From Taenia hydatigena (taxonomy: Eukaryota > Platyhelminthes > Cestoda > Cyclophyllidea > Taeniidae): DNA of 64,000 nucleotides. The position numbers and the translations under genes were made by a program. The stretch covers positions 17,626,509 to 17,690,508 of the forward strand of contig JADWOT020000003.1 in NCBI GenBank assembly GCA_036345935.2, given 5' to 3'. The notes under the pieces are model-generated. The model saw only the letters and a program-made list of their open reading frames with translations. It was not told where the DNA came from and did not search any database. How positions within the stretch are numbered: position 1 is the first letter of the stretch; each line of letters begins with the position of its first letter. This document shows positions 49,411 through 62,339 of the stretch, one piece after another.

Positions 49411-51980
49411 TTCAATGAGATCGTTGACAACGACTGTTAACTTGTGGTAGTCAGATTTCCGGAGAGAGTGAATAGCCGAAATACCGACTCCGATTCTGCG
49501 ACTGATTCGAATTGATAAATGGCACATGGATTGGAGCAATTTTATCACCGGAAGGATAGGGGACTTGCTCTAAAATCAAGAAAACTTCCATCTATTCCAA
49601 ACTCTTACGACTATGACAGCTAACTGCGTGCAAGAGTGATCTATAATTTGTCAACCCCTTCACAGTCTTTTAATGGCTACTTTTGGGCAAGTTTGTAGGG
49701 GATTGGACGGAAGTGAGAAATGTCCTTCTATTTTATGAATTTTGTGAGCATAGACTGGCTGAAATGCATTACAAGTAGCATGATGTGAGTGCCAAAATTT
49801 CCCTCAAATTTCAAGTAAGGCATAAAACATCGTGAAAAACGTTGACTCATCCTTTGTTGAAACAGTGTATGTTAACCGGATTTATTTACGGGTTATGTCA
49901 GGTCTGTGATGCGCATAACATTGTAAACACTGATTAATCTCAGCTTCCAGATTTAGTTATGCAAATGCAGTTTCGCCATTTTCTAGAACTAACAACTCGA
50001 AAAAGCTTATCTTCGGATTGATTGGACAAACATACTTAAATACCCCATAAGTAGCATACTGAATGTAAAGCATTTATAATATTAAAGCAACTAATCCTCC
50101 CGAGTCAGCTTAGTTAACCCATTTTTAAACCACTTTCAAGGGCTTTTCATCTTTAAGCAACTCAGTCTCCTGTTAATGGCAGGGAGCCGCGTTCACACCA
50201 CCAATGCTACCTCCCGTCTAGCTCTTCTAAGCGATCACAACAAATCCACCCTTCAACTCCCGCGTGTGGATTGCAGCAAGTCAGGATTGTTTTTTGCCAA
50301 GTTCGGTAATTAAATAAGTGATTACCTCATCCACTGCTTTTATTCTAACAGGATGCTTTTCAACAGTGAATGGTGTACTCTTTATGGGTACCCTATAAGG
50401 TAGAAGGAATGTATCCTCCAACTAAACGTGCAAAACACTTGATTTACTTCCTCTTTCTAAAGAATAATTTATGAAAAGACTCTTAATCATGCTTCGTGCG
50501 AAGTATCCCCTTCCCCTCATCACAAAGAGCCGTAAATTAATACCAGCGTTAGCGAACTGGCGCACCTGCCTCACCCTCTCCGTGTGGCTGATAAATGACA
50601 CCTCGCCCTAAAGTGCAAAGCAGATGTAATAGTCAAAACCCTGGGCCACATCCTCTGACGTCATTACGTTTATCATCACCATACGGCTCTTCATTGTACT
50701 GCTTTGAATATACACACTCGAACGGTCTTTGTTTACTTCATCATTAGCTACAGCACCTATTTTCGCTTTGAAGGGGCTATTAAGAAGAGATATTTTAACT
50801 AGTTAATTAGTACTGCGCATATACCACATTCCATTTGCGTTTTGTACTTCGAGTACTCAGAAATGGAATGTACCATCCTCTCCTTATGCCAACATGAAAT
50901 ATATAGGTCCTAAATTAGGCAATCTATCGTAAGATGCCCTCTGCCTTGCTTTTTTCGAGACATTTAGGAGCAAATTCTGTTTCGTTTTCACTTTTTATTA
51001 ATGAAAATAGGTAAATGTATTAACCAGATAAAACACATAACTACGTGATTGGCATGCTACTGATAACGATGTTCAGTAGCGAGGATTTAATTCGACCCAC
51101 TTGAAGAAGCCTGATTAATGGTCGTATCGTTTGATTTTATCAATTTCCTGGGTTTCTGCTACGTTTACGAAGCGTAACCAACGCCAACGGCTAAATTTTT
51201 GTTTTTTCGCAATCCAAAAGGTGTAGAGTACATTCACAAAACTTAATCTTTTAGCAATTGAAATGGTGATAGAATCATTCCATATTTTGCTTTATTTTGC
51301 AATTAAATACGAAGGATTATGGCACATAAATTCAATTCCAAAGCTTGGTCTGTGGCAATAGCTACCCATCCATCCATTTATCCAGTCCAATGAGAATTCA
51401 CCCAGATCCTCATTTGTCTTTCTGTTGATTCGCGAGTACCACCTCACCCAAGTAAAGCATAAACCAAAGTTAAGCCTTAGACCACTAGAAGAGGGGAATA
51501 GTACGCACTTCTAACTTTAACAGTTGTACAATTTTATCATTTGTAAAATTTTATTGGTGAAAATACGTTGGCACTAATCCTGTGCCTCTGCCATTCACAG
51601 TGCCATGGAGGTTGCACAACATGTGGAAACGGTGGAGCGAGTATAACTATCATGGGAAAAAAATTACTTTGACCAAAACTCTTTCAAAAAGGATGAATAG
51701 ATTTTATGCTTTTATACAGGAGGCATGAAAGGTATCAACCAAGCAATTTTCTGCTATTTCTTTCTCTTCTAAAATCCTCTATTATTCTGCATTTCCAGGG
51801 ACAGTTCCATTGCCTCTTGTACTCCCTCAATGTTTTTACTTTACACTTTGGTGTTTCATAAATATGCAAGTAAATTTTAAAAAAGAATGCCTGTTCAAAG
51901 CATTTAAGACAAAAAACCTCTAGTTACTATTTTGACTGCCACATTAAACACGCCTTCTTCATCAAGATTTTTACACCGGA
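49411..51980. other. Intergenic, no gene supported
   Basis: Only very short frames. No RNA gene, CpG-rich patch or assignable repeat was seen. Confidence 0.35.
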
Positions 51981-51984
51981 CACG

Positions 51985-52010
51985 CCTCCTCCTCCTCCTC
52001 CTCCTCCTCC
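51985..52010. repeat. (TCC)n microsatellite
   Basis: Nearly nine perfect trinucleotide units read CCT/TCC on the plus strand, followed by a degenerate TTCTTCC. It produces a poly-Gly run in a minus-strand frame, which I do not take as coding. Confidence 0.95.
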
Positions 52011-52932
52011 TTCTTCCGTTTGGTCGAGGTTAAAATGATTGTATAACCAGAAATCCGTCAGTCCGTGTGAAGTTGGGATCCAAGTTACAAAGCAACCGAG
52101 CAGGCGACTTTCACAGTGTTTTGCTTTTTTACATTTGACTGTAAAAATTCTTTCACTGTTCTGTACTTTGCAAGTGGACTTTATTTTGTCGCCGTTGATC
52201 TCACGCATTTGGTGCTTCTTTACTTGGTTACACTGATCAATGAATGAACCGTGCCTAAAAGGTCATGCAGTCCCCCCACCTTGACCTTACAAAGCATGAT
52301 GAGCACTGAGGAGGCGTTTCGGCCACACCAAACTGGAACACCGACAGGTAACGATGCCAACTTTCACATCGTCATGATATTAACGAGAAATTGGTGAAAT
52401 AAAGTGCGGGAGTAAATTGGGCCCCATGCAGTTGGCATGTATTGTGCAATAGACGTTGCTTGGCTCCAAGTTAACCTCTGGCAAAAAGCATTGAATTGTG
52501 ACGTCAGGAGTTTGAGAGTTGAGAGGCCTTTCTTTGCCATGTTCAGAAGATTTGGTGGGCTGTTAACAGAAATGTCATAAAAGGCAGACGATGTCACCAG
52601 ATTGATGGACGTAATCTGTGAAAACTGAATCGCTAATTTAAATAAATTTTCTATAGCTGGAGAAAATTGAACCTTCGAGGATCATTGAAACAAGCTGGAA
52701 TGAACGGTTTTGATGGAAAAACTTGACTTGTGATTAGAATATTGTTATCGTGCTTAAAATTGGAATTTTCAACCTTTATCGAGGTGGTTCCTGAAATTTG
52801 CAACTCTCAGAAGAACTGCTTTTAATGTCTACCAGGATCCGAATTCACCATATGGAAGATCAACGACCTTTTAATTCAATTTCTAACATTATCGTCTTGT
52901 AAACAACTCCATCTAGCTGCAATCTTGTCCCA
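52011..52932. other. Intergenic, nothing recognised
   Basis: Short frames on both strands without recognisable content. Confidence 0.35.
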
Positions 52933-53349
52933 TTGTTAAGCCTATTCGTTTTAACGCATTTAATTCCAAAAACACTCTTTAATTTTATAGAATTTAGGCA
53001 CAGTAAAGGCTACCCTAGACTGAACTTAAAGACCATAAAGAGACGGTCGTTCCAGACGGTAGTCAACACGTGTCCAGAAAACGTAATTCTGGCAGACATT
53101 GTGGATGGGTTGACTTTAGCTCTGACAAGGGGTCAATTGACCCCACTGACGGAAACGGCATACTTGGCCTTCATGCGTAGCAAGTATCAGCTCTACTGCC
53201 GGTGCAGAGGTGTTTTGACAACTACTAACTGTTTACGTCGGATCATTCCTCTAAACAAGTCCGGGTTCGTTCTATTTAAGCTACTACAACTTTTGTCTGG
53301 AAAAGATGAAGACAGAAAGGTCAAAATGAGTTTAGTGTTGAACAGATAA
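52933..53349 (+). CDS. Unidentified 138-codon open frame, possible exon
   Basis: The second-longest uninterrupted frame in the window, ending in TAA at 53,347-53,349. It opens without an ATG (the first Met is about 77 codons in), so it could only be a spliced exon. A possible acceptor (GAATTTAGGCACAG) lies at about 52,990-53,003. The middle of the frame is GC-richer than its surroundings and reads plausibly (for example ADIVDGLTLALTRG, LTETAYLAFMRSKYQLYC). No family recognised and no partner exon found; it could be a chance frame. Confidence 0.25.
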   Translation: MLSLFVLTHLIPKTLFNFIEFRHSKGYPRLNLKTIKRRSFQTVVNTCPENVILADIVDGLTLALTRGQLTPLTETAYLAFMRSKYQLYCRCRGVLTTTNCLRRIIPLNKSGFVLFKLLQLLSGKDEDRKVKMSLVLNR

Positions 53350-53800
53350 AACTTTAAACCTTTATTGATCTGCCTCTTAAGTTAGCGTGGATCATAGGGT
53401 AGGGTTCTGCGATCTGTAGGACAGATAGATAATGTTTGACAGAGAGGACATTTCGCATAAACATTCGAAATGTGAAACTATTTTAAGCAACTTGTCGCAA
53501 TCATTGACTCTGCACACTACTTTAGACAAGACCCTACGCCTCAAGTACTACTAATGCCTTATCAGTAGAACACATGGCTATTTAACCCCATAATAATAAT
53601 AAAGCAGACTATTCAGAAAAACCATCTGCTATTTAATACATTTCTGTGATTGTATTAATACTTAAATTAACCTACTTTGCATAACTAGATGTGGAAAAAA
53701 TCTCCACGCTACTTATTAACTCCTAACTAATCAAGTGCGCACTTTTCCCTTTTTTAAAAAAGAAAGCTACTTTCGTAACCTCATCACAAGGAGGAGCGTC
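53350..53800. other. Intergenic, nothing recognised
   Basis: AT-rich, with no supported feature. Confidence 0.35.
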
Positions 53801-53804
53801 AAAG

Positions 53805-54060
53805 TATTGTCCCTCTGCTGGAGGGTAGCTTGACAACGCACAAGCAAATGTTCTGACACCGCCGACTGATTGGCCCGCCAATGTGCACACGACGACCTTG
53901 GCACGACCAATCAGTGCGCTGCACCACAGATGCGTCACACAACATTTTGCGCGATGTAGCGCAATGTTGGCAGCCAATTCCTCTTCGTGTGGCGGTGGAG
54001 GTGGAGGCGGCAGAGACAGCGTTTCGGTCTAGTTTCCGCAACACGATGCTCACTTATCTT
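53805..54060. promoter_or_regulatory. CpG- and CCAAT-rich patch, possible promoter
   Basis: About 250 bases markedly richer in GC and CpG than the surrounding DNA. It has CCAAT-type motifs in both orientations: GATTGG at about 53,868, CCAAT at about 53,879, 53,905 and 53,976. It also has GTGGCGGTGGAGG at about 53,990. Clustered CCAAT boxes and CpG are typical of metazoan core promoters. On the plus strand it lies about 2 kb upstream of the Sel1-repeat gene start, and on the minus strand it faces the unidentified frame at 52.9-53.3 kb. No initiator or TATA element can be fixed by eye. Overlapping frames on both strands are a side effect of high GC. Confidence 0.35.
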
Positions 54061-55965
54061 TCACAGCCAAATGAAATTTGCGTAAACCACCATAAAAGGC
54101 CGCATTCCGATCTCGATCAAAGTATATCAAGTTAAAGCTATCGTGGCGAGGGATCTTTTTGCTGGAGTGGTTTTTTTATGGAGGGGAATAAATTGCAGTG
54201 TGGCAGTCACAGTTGTCTGGAAATGACTTGCGTCTAGTAATTTAGTCGTGAGTCTACCTGTCAACACGCCAAGCTCAGCGCTGAAGAGGGCATAATTAGT
54301 TACAGCTGAGTTCTCCACTCCAAAAGCTACTTGCTGCATGTGCTTGCTTAATGAGAAATTTCCCATCAGGCATCTTCTAACGCGGAATTTCCAGGCGTTA
54401 AATAGAATTTGGCTCATCAGACGTTTCCATGACATCATATCCTTGTTGATCTATTTTCAGCTGACAAGTGGTTTTCGCACATGTGATTGAGAACGAATGC
54501 TCTGTGCCATTCTAAAGGCCTATTTAATGGTGGTTATATTTGCTACCTTTCACTACGTCTTGTTTTAGCCCTTTTTTATCCAGCAGCAAAACTGGTTTGC
54601 ATTCAAAAGTGGCTATTTATGATTTGTGAAATTAATTTATCTTTGGTGAATATGGGAATTGATGTAATTTCACCAGCCTCCAATTAGGCAATGTTTTTTA
54701 TCCTATTTAATTACATTCACAACTGGAGGCTCAGTGAAGACCATAAAATTTCAACCAATAACTGGTCCCTACCAAGTGGGTCCCAGGGACTCTGAAAGGA
54801 ACACATAAAGACTGCCAACACTTGAACATAATGGTATGTACCTTAAAGGTACTAAAGTAAAGTGAACCGTTTATAGGATGGAAAGGAAGTAAATCAGGTA
54901 CGGCCTGCTACAGCTTAGGAAGCGGTCCTAAATTTATACCTGTCCTACTAATGGGCAAAGAAGAGGCATGGAAATGCTCTAATCCGCCGCTTAGATCGTT
55001 AACGAATGGTTTATGGAGATCGTCCACCTGTCCGTCTGCTAGCCAACCGCCCATTGTAAGCATGCTTGAAGACGCCTTCAATGGTTCACATTTATTCGAG
55101 CTACGCCTCTGGGAAGGGAAAGCCAAACACTCATTCGCAGTTTCCAGGATAAAATAAAACACTAGAGTAAAGAAGCGGATCACTTCAATGGTGGAATGCG
55201 TGTGCACTGCAGGCTGCCTTTTAAAACAACGCTAATGAATTCCAACAGCCTTCCAGCGCGTACCTCTGTTCAAATTTTCTGTGTCAGTGCATTCAATTTT
55301 AGGGCAGCTCGTCATTGTATTATATAGTTTAAACAAGAACTGAACAAAAAATGGAATCCCTGCTAATCGTAAAACTAGACACACTAACGACCTTCCGATT
55401 AGTCATTTGGAAGAAAAAGTTCATCAAGCTCGAGTAAGTAATGTCTGGAGTGGGTCCATTTCCAAAGCTAATGAATCATTCTCCCTAATAAAGTCATTAT
55501 TATTCAAGCCTCGAGACGTTGCTAGGTAGCGATGGCTAGTGCCTTTTTGAATGAATGCGACACACAAACTACGGCTGTATCTTGTGTGGAAATCCAGACG
55601 TACAGACACAGAGGCAGAATATTCCATTGTGGTAAAAAGTGGTTGAAATTTTACGGTTGACCTTTGTTATGGCCGCTATTAGAGTAGAACACATCGGTTA
55701 CTATGCCTTCATTGTACTTGTTTGATCGCATGAACTTTTGATAATGCACGAATTCTCAGTTTGGTGTACACTGCTGTGACCCCGAAGCCAGCCTTTAGGT
55801 TGTTACAAAGCCTACAGAGATGCAGATGCAGAGACTTCTAGCCAATGTCCTTCTTAGGGATTATTTCATTGTGTCCTTTTCCACGCAATTGGTTCACTTG
55901 TGCTCCTAAATCGTTACACTTCTTTCACCTCTTTTGTTCACCTGTTGCTATGGTTTTGAATGTCA
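54061..55965. other. Intergenic, no gene supported
   Basis: Contains a minus-strand frame at 54,908-55,207 with a hydrophobic stretch (FFTLVFYFIL) but no ATG before it, and a plus-strand shadow. No recognisable domain. The end of this stretch could hold the 5' UTR of the Sel1-repeat gene. Confidence 0.35.
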
Positions 55966-55967
55966 GT

Positions 55968-55989
55968 GGGGAGAGAGAGAGCGAGAGAG
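55968..55989. repeat. GA-rich simple repeat
   Basis: GGGGAGAGAGAGAGCGAGAG plus flanking bases, just upstream of the first ATG of the Sel1-repeat gene, so possibly in its 5' UTR. Confidence 0.8.
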
Positions 55990-56011
55990 TAGGCTCATTG
56001 CCTCATTTGTC

Positions 56012-57974
56012 ATGATGGCACGGTGGAAAAGTGGAAAGTTGCCTGCCTATGTAGAGAGAGTTCCATTGGCTAGAAGACGCAAACCCGATGTGTGGATGAT
56101 TGTTGGAGTGGAAGTTGTGGTAGTATTTGTGGCTATTTGCACAGGCGTTTTCGTTTGCTATGGAGCTCACGATCTTCCTCTTTATGCTACAAAATTCTAT
56201 GCCCACATGGGCTCTTCTGTAAGTTTGGTGAATTAAGACCTTTAGTTTTTTTTATTTTTTAAATTTTGAAAACACTTAATTCTGTTTAAGGTGAAGGAGA
56301 ATTCAGAATCAAGATACGGATTTTTATGTCCTCTCTTGGTTTAAAGTCCACTTGGTTATCTCCTTCGAGGGCAATGCTCTTTTCCATTATTCATGGCAAA
56401 CTTTCATGACTGAAATGGTTTTTCATCTTCGCCGTCAGCTTTAAAAATGCCAAGTTCAAAGTGTATAGCTAATGGTGAAAGCGAGAGACTTGGTTGATCC
56501 ACAACTTTATGGGCTGACGGAAGACTAGAACCCGTATTTGTTGATAAACCTTCTTACAAAGCACCGATTTCTAATGAATTGGTGTATCCAAGACAAAATC
56601 TTATCTTCCTTGAGTACGCAATGAAATCACTTTTACTTCGAGATTATGAAAATGCCCTCTTTCCTCATTTGAGTTGAGTAGAAGAAAGTTTAGCCTACTG
56701 ATCCACGACACAGTCGAATCGGGCTTCAAATTCATTGAGGAGTTTTCTGTATAATTTATAGTTTACCGGAGAAAGCGATCGCATGAACGTTTGGCTACTC
56801 TATTATCTCCCACACATTCAAATACTTGGCGCGTTTAAGTAGTATGAGTTGCACCTCGTGTGGTAATCTCATCGAAGCAGTCGTCTGAATGCATTTGTTC
56901 AATTTATAATATTTAATTTTGATAATAGATAGTTCATTTGAATCATAGCAGCCATGGCAGAAGGCATTTCGTCAAATGTAGAGTCATGACATACAAATTT
57001 TATATCTGAGACTTTTCATTGCAGGACAAATAGCATTCAATCGGGGTTGACGGCTTCATCTTCTGCAAGTTAGGAAGGGATTCAATTGCACTCCTTCCTT
57101 GGGAAGGCTATTGGGCATGCCAGTATGGAAAAAGTGTCGTAATTATGAAACAGAAGAGCTGGGAGGTTATCGGCTAGGGCGAGAGTCCATTCCACCAAGA
57201 TGGAAACTCATGGAGTCCACGGAGTTGAATAGCTTTGTAAACCTGCTGTCCTACAGAAACCCATTGGCATGAGTTTAGAATGCAGACCATAATTTCCAAC
57301 TAACCACCGGCTTCAATCTGCTTAAGTGTCAGTTCATTGACTGTGAACTCCTTCCAGATCCACTTTTCTACCGGTATTGGTCCACGACCCATCATAGCGC
57401 TTGATCCCCAATGGACGCATTTCTAACTGCTATGATGGCTTCCACTTTCAAACTTAAAGAAATCCTTGTTTCAGCATTCAACAGCAATTCATTATTCAGT
57501 TAATTTCGTTCTTAAAGGCAAAATCGCGCGCGTCTAGATCCTGGATCAGATAAATACCGTAGTCTAGTGACAGCATACTACAGACCTAACATTAGCTTAT
57601 CTAAATGTGGAAAATTTTCATCCGGTAGGTAACAATTTTGTTCCGCATTCTTGCAGGAGGCTCAGCACCTCTTAAGTCAGTACCACCTCAGCCGTCGGCA
57701 CGAGGATCTGGAGCACGCTAAACAAGCGGAATACTGGCTCATAAAGGCAGCTGAGGCTGGTCACGGTGTCGCAGCCTATAACCTGGCAGTAGCACACATC
57801 CGTGGAGACCTGCCTTCCAATTGCACGTCCGAAGCGAGTTATCTCCACAGACTCCTCTCTCAAGCCGTCAACCAGGGTGTTCATGAGGCACTTGGATTGC
57901 TGCACTACTGTGGGCATGGCCAATGCATCAAGCAGCAGAGAAGGCGACGACAACAAGAGCTTCAGCCGCGTTGA
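56012..57974 (+). CDS. Small membrane-anchored protein with Sel1-type repeats, two exons
   Basis: Exon 1 is 56,012-56,218 (69 codons from ATG ATG), with donor GTAAGT. Exon 2 is 57,657-57,974, after acceptor TTCTTGCAG, and ends in TGA. The junction is phase 0 and gives 174 residues. Residues 4-25 are basic. Residues 29-52 form a hydrophobic helix (MIVGVEVVVVFVAICTGVF) that fits a signal anchor or single transmembrane segment. Residues 90-120 match the Sel1/TPR-like pattern (AEYWLIKAAEAGHGVAAYNL, then AHIRGD); a weaker second unit covers about 126-157. The tail is Gln/Arg-rich. Sel1 repeats are protein-interaction solenoids, here probably facing one side of a membrane; which membrane is unknown. 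No ATG lies upstream in frame, although an earlier exon joining at TGTCAG (about 55,965) cannot be excluded. AATAAA at about 58,399 could end the transcript. Confidence 0.7.
57060..57230 (-). repeat. Weak family T relic in the Sel1-repeat gene intron
   Basis: The segment ATTATGAAACAGAAGAGCTG, then CGAGAGTCCATTCCACCAAG, resembles the terminal-repeat core at 33,570-33,640 at low identity. It lies in the 1,438-nt intron. Tentative. Confidence 0.2.
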
Positions 57975-60765
57975 AATGTGATCCCCAAAGCTAGGCATTT
58001 GTTAATGTATGAACTTTGAACTTGTTGTATGTCTACTCCAACTCCTAATTTTTGTGTCTGATACAATGTTGTGTGCTTAATCGGCACTTTTACCCACCAA
58101 GGTCACAGTGGATCTTCATCCTTGACAGCCAGGATGTTTTAGTGGTCAAGCATGGCACCTTCACTAATTCCATACCAATTTTAACTGCTTTTCAGAAGTT
58201 AAAATACAATCGTTGTTCATGGAGCGACGTGTTGCAGTCGATTATAAGCGGATAATGAAGAAATCATGCCACATATATGCGACGTTAGAATCAGATGAGA
58301 AAATAATGGCATCCACATAAAATCAACAACATAACAAGTTTCTACGCATAATGATTCACAAATTCGCAACCTAAAGCATGTGTAAGTTAAAATGAAGAAA
58401 TAAAAGAAAGGGATGCGATGAGGAGCTGTTCAATATGCTATTTTTATTTACAACGCCAACAGCAATAGTAGTAGGTTAGGCATTAAAAAAGACCTTCAAA
58501 AAGTTCACTGTCCAGTGAACCGTACAGCCATTTGTGCCTGAGTGTGAACACTGCATAAATTTTAACACTATGGAGCAATTTATGAAGCTTTTCCAGCAAC
58601 AATCCAGTGGAGTCTAACACTGCATTGATTTTTCATGGATCCACGCGTTGAATGCTGGAACACTCCAAGAGGGCGACTAGTGGCTTTAAAATAGGAGAGA
58701 TAAATAAGTTTAACTTAATTTGAGCAATTTTCGCAAACTATCACTACAAAGCATGGCACTAAGGCGAATCGCTTTGTAGTAATGTGTCAACAAGTATGAT
58801 TCCAGGTTTTTAGGAAGCACTTTCAGTTCATTCGAGGACAGCGCTAAGATTATGATAAACAAATCTTTAGGAAACTCCACTTTGTCAAAGTGAGAGATAG
58901 ATCACTAGGAAATCATCATACCTACGATTGTAAATAGGACTAATTCAGTGGACGCCTAAGACATCCTAGAACAGGGCAACACCGTGGACCTCAAAATTGA
59001 TGGTTTGGTGATTAGCTTTACTGAAGATTAATCCGTACTCACAGCTTGACCTACTTTGAATATGGAAGTCTAAGTAATCATTATGATGGCAAACATTTTG
59101 TACGTCTAGTGGATTTGTGGATTTTAGACTAGGTAAACTTGCTGAATACCTTGAGTTACCTTTCAGAATAAAGTGAATGCGTTTTTGATCAGTCAAAGCT
59201 ACTCCATGATTCACTTCGCGGGCAGTTCGCTTAAGAGGCGGACAAAAAGTGCTTCCGAAAACAATGACGCACACATAGCAATGATTTTCCGCAATCTTGT
59301 GATGCTATCTCACTAAGTCGTGTTTAATGAGCAGGTCATCTGTGATACGGCCGCAGAACAAGTACACTTCCACGGATTACTTAGATAGTACGAGCCTTCC
59401 AAGCTTGGTGGACAGTAAGGCCGAATCAAGACAAAAAATTCTGCACATCTTAGTTCAAATTAATACGAGAATAACCTTTAGCGTTTATAATACGAGTTTA
59501 TTGCATAAATCATCGGTAGTGACACCGAGTCATCGAAAATGGTTTCGGACAAGACTTCCTTTATTCAATGCACAGTTTTTAAGTGCGATGTTATTTTTTT
59601 AACGAAGATTTGAGGATTATTTAATACTTATCACCTTTAAATTGTAAGCTCACTAAAATCACATCCAAACAATTCATTGGCCTTTGCCGCATACACTTTA
59701 TGAATGAATAGTTTTCGTGGGGATTGCAATTGCCTATCACTTAGTTCTGAAGGGTGTACTGAAATGTCGCATTAATGTTTGCTTTTCTGGGAAAAAGATG
59801 AGCCTAAAAGTCCTGTTCAGTGCTGAAGCGATTCACCCACATTTTTTTTTGCCTACAAGAAATTTGCTTCTTGCATTCCAATGAGCCTATTTTAGGTAAT
59901 ACTAAAAAACACAAAATTCGCACCATTCAACAACTTCATTTTACAACTATTAGTTTTCGTCCAGGCAAAACAGCAGTCTTTACTAAGGTCGACGCACAAA
60001 TTATTTTTATTCTGGCACGCTTGCAAGGAGTTCATCACGTAGGCGGCTAACCGACGTTATCACATTGGAGAGTTATGACCTCACTCTCAGTGATGTCCTT
60101 TTGGACGTGGATCAAAAGAAACAGTCAAAAGGATTTTGTTTTGACGATCTCACCACTTGGCTTCTTATTCATTCAATTTTATGTGCCAATTCCCAAAATT
60201 GCCTACCTTTTAAGTAATTGTCTGCGTATGTCTCCACAAAAAGAGTGTTTCCTTGTTTTTTTTCCTTTCTTTGGAATCCTTCCTGCACCTGTCGATAAGT
60301 GGTACCGATTTTACCCAAGTAGGCCCTTTATACTGGTACTAAATAACCACTCCCTGTGGTGAGATTTGCCTACCTTGCACTCCCCTATCGAACCTCTATT
60401 GATTTTTGTGACTACCTATTGACTTTGTATTGATTTTTTCCAGTCAGGTTAACACCACTTCGCTTGATAATGCATAATGTCTCATACCCACATTTCCACA
60501 TAACCAACAATAAAAAGGCTTACGATTTGAAGAATTTCAAAGTCTACCTTTTGCAACTATAAAGGAGGAATCGCCACTAATTTGACTCCCACTTGTAGGA
60601 CCCTGGGTCTTCTCTACAATCTAAAAAAAATGCATGATATGAGAAGCAGAATAAGCAGTAAGTATACACGGATTTCGCAGTTGATGGTAAGTGCTGAAGG
60701 TTAGCGTCATTTTCAATCCATCCACATTAAGGAACTAAAATCAAAGTAGTCGACCTTTGGGATTG
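57975..60765. other. 3' flank of the Sel1-repeat gene and intergenic DNA
   Basis: The first about 430 bases are probably 3' UTR (polyadenylation signal AATAAA near 58,399). Beyond that there are only unrecognised frames: 102 codons minus at 58,966-59,274, 91 plus at 59,327-59,602 and 95 plus at 60,075-60,362. Confidence 0.35.
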
Positions 60766-60769
60766 CGTT

Positions 60770-60875
60770 TGTTTTCCGCTGTCAACAAGGTGGCACCCCT
60801 CGTCTTCCCTGAAGTCGAGAGTATGCATAATAATAATAGGGCAAAATAAACATTGCCGAGTCATTGGCTCGAAAG
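60770..60875 (-). repeat. Family T terminal-repeat fragment
   Basis: TTTCCGCTGTCAACAAGGTG, then CTTCCCTGAAGTCGAGA, TGCATAATAATAATAGGGCA, matches 33,497-33,575 (TTTCCGCTGTCACCAACGTA, ... GGCATAATACTATGG). Confidence 0.45.
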
Positions 60876-62290
60876 TACAATTGCGATCAAAAGCCTCCAG
60901 CTACGCGTGTGTTTTCATGGTCGCAAAAATGAGGGTTGAGAACGCCTTCATTTGACCTGAGGTATGCTGTTGTGTGGTAACTGTGCAAAATGTTACAGTT
61001 GTATGGATTTCGATAACTAAAGTCTGCTTCATTAACAATATGAGGAATTTTCGTGTTCACTCTTTGAACAGCCCAAACGTATTTCAATGTCTCTACAAAG
61101 GTGAGGTTATGGCTAAGGCTCCCCTGTTGCACTGGTAGGTGTGTAAGTAATAATATAACACTTGGACTCGTCTCAAATATATGTCTAGTGATAGATGAAA
61201 TCAGATTCCATTTCTGATATCTTTTTTACCTATTGATTCCCATAATAATGGGAGAAGTACATTACTTTTTCTACCTCGTGGGCTGAGATGATAAACGGTG
61301 TTTAATTTGAATGAAAATGAAAATGGTGAGATGATTCACCAAACAAATCTGACTCATTTGAATGGTTGTTTGTTCTTTAAACAAGTCTGCATTAGCGAAG
61401 AAGGATGTCTTCCACACAGAGCCATGAATGCGATGATTCAATGCGGTGCGACATTTTAATGGCATTGGATGTCACTTGCAAAGTGATGTGCTTCCAATTC
61501 ACTTTCAAATAAGAAAAATCCTCAAAAACCCATTTGCATCGAAAACGAAGGTCAGCATTGGTGATATGATCTGACTATCCAAGGTGAGTTGGCATATTAA
61601 TAACTTTAAGTGAAAAATTGAGACACTGACAGTAGTTAGTAGTTGGAATGAGTTGTCCTTTGTTTATTATTGGCTTAGGCTAAAGTCATACCTGTTAGTA
61701 AGGATATCTAAGCGAGTAATTCCTTCTCAAGTGCAAGAGATTAATGACTTTATCAGAAACGTGCTTGCAGGAGTTTAGTCATTCAAGGCTGCAAATGTGG
61801 AGACATGAACCATGAAATTCACCAACTTTATCAACATTAAATCTGCTAATTAAGCGAATCCAGTACTGCTTAAGGGCAATTCAAAATGTTCTGGAGCCAT
61901 GTAAACACGGCCAGTGGAAGAGACGATTGGAGGGGAGTGGATTAGGTGGAATTCTTCCCCTTTTGAACACATTCTCCAGTCGCCAAAGGATTGGAATTAA
62001 CTTGGAACGAAATGGTTTCTTCGCATTCTAATGAGGGAATTACCTTTTACGATTTTGTTGAGATTTCTAAGTGCTGACAGAAATGATCCAAAGCAAGATC
62101 TACCTGAAAGAGGGTACTTAAAGGTCGCGTTACTTTTAAAGCTGTTTTATGATTATTGTCTGCATCAATTCTGATTCATGTGTTGGTTGGTCTTCAAAAT
62201 ATCAACATAGCATAATTAACAGAGTTCTTGGATGTCGGCTTCTTTTTATCAGCCCACTTCCTACTACCTCCACAGCTTGGAGAAACCAAT
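60876..62290. other. Intergenic, nothing recognised
   Basis: No supported exon, RNA gene or assignable repeat. Confidence 0.35.
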
Positions 62291-62339
62291 TCCCCTACCC
62301 CCCTCCGCCCCCTCCGCCCCCTCCACCCCCTTCCCCCCA
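62291..62339. repeat. C-rich imperfect tandem repeat
   Basis: Three units of the type CTCCGCCCC/CTCCACCCC inside a C-run of about 49 bases, almost lacking G on the plus strand. The poly-Pro frames across it are a by-product. Confidence 0.9.

Noticed and set aside
51927..52208. Poly-Gly protein frame on the minus strand
   Set aside because: The Gly run is only the translated TCC microsatellite.
54908..55207. 99-codon minus-strand frame resembling a secreted peptide precursor (hydrophobic FFTLVFYFIL, then a dibasic RR)
   Set aside because: The frame opens with GTG and there is no ATG before the hydrophobic stretch; the first Met comes after it. It would need an unseen upstream exon, so a signal peptide is not supported.
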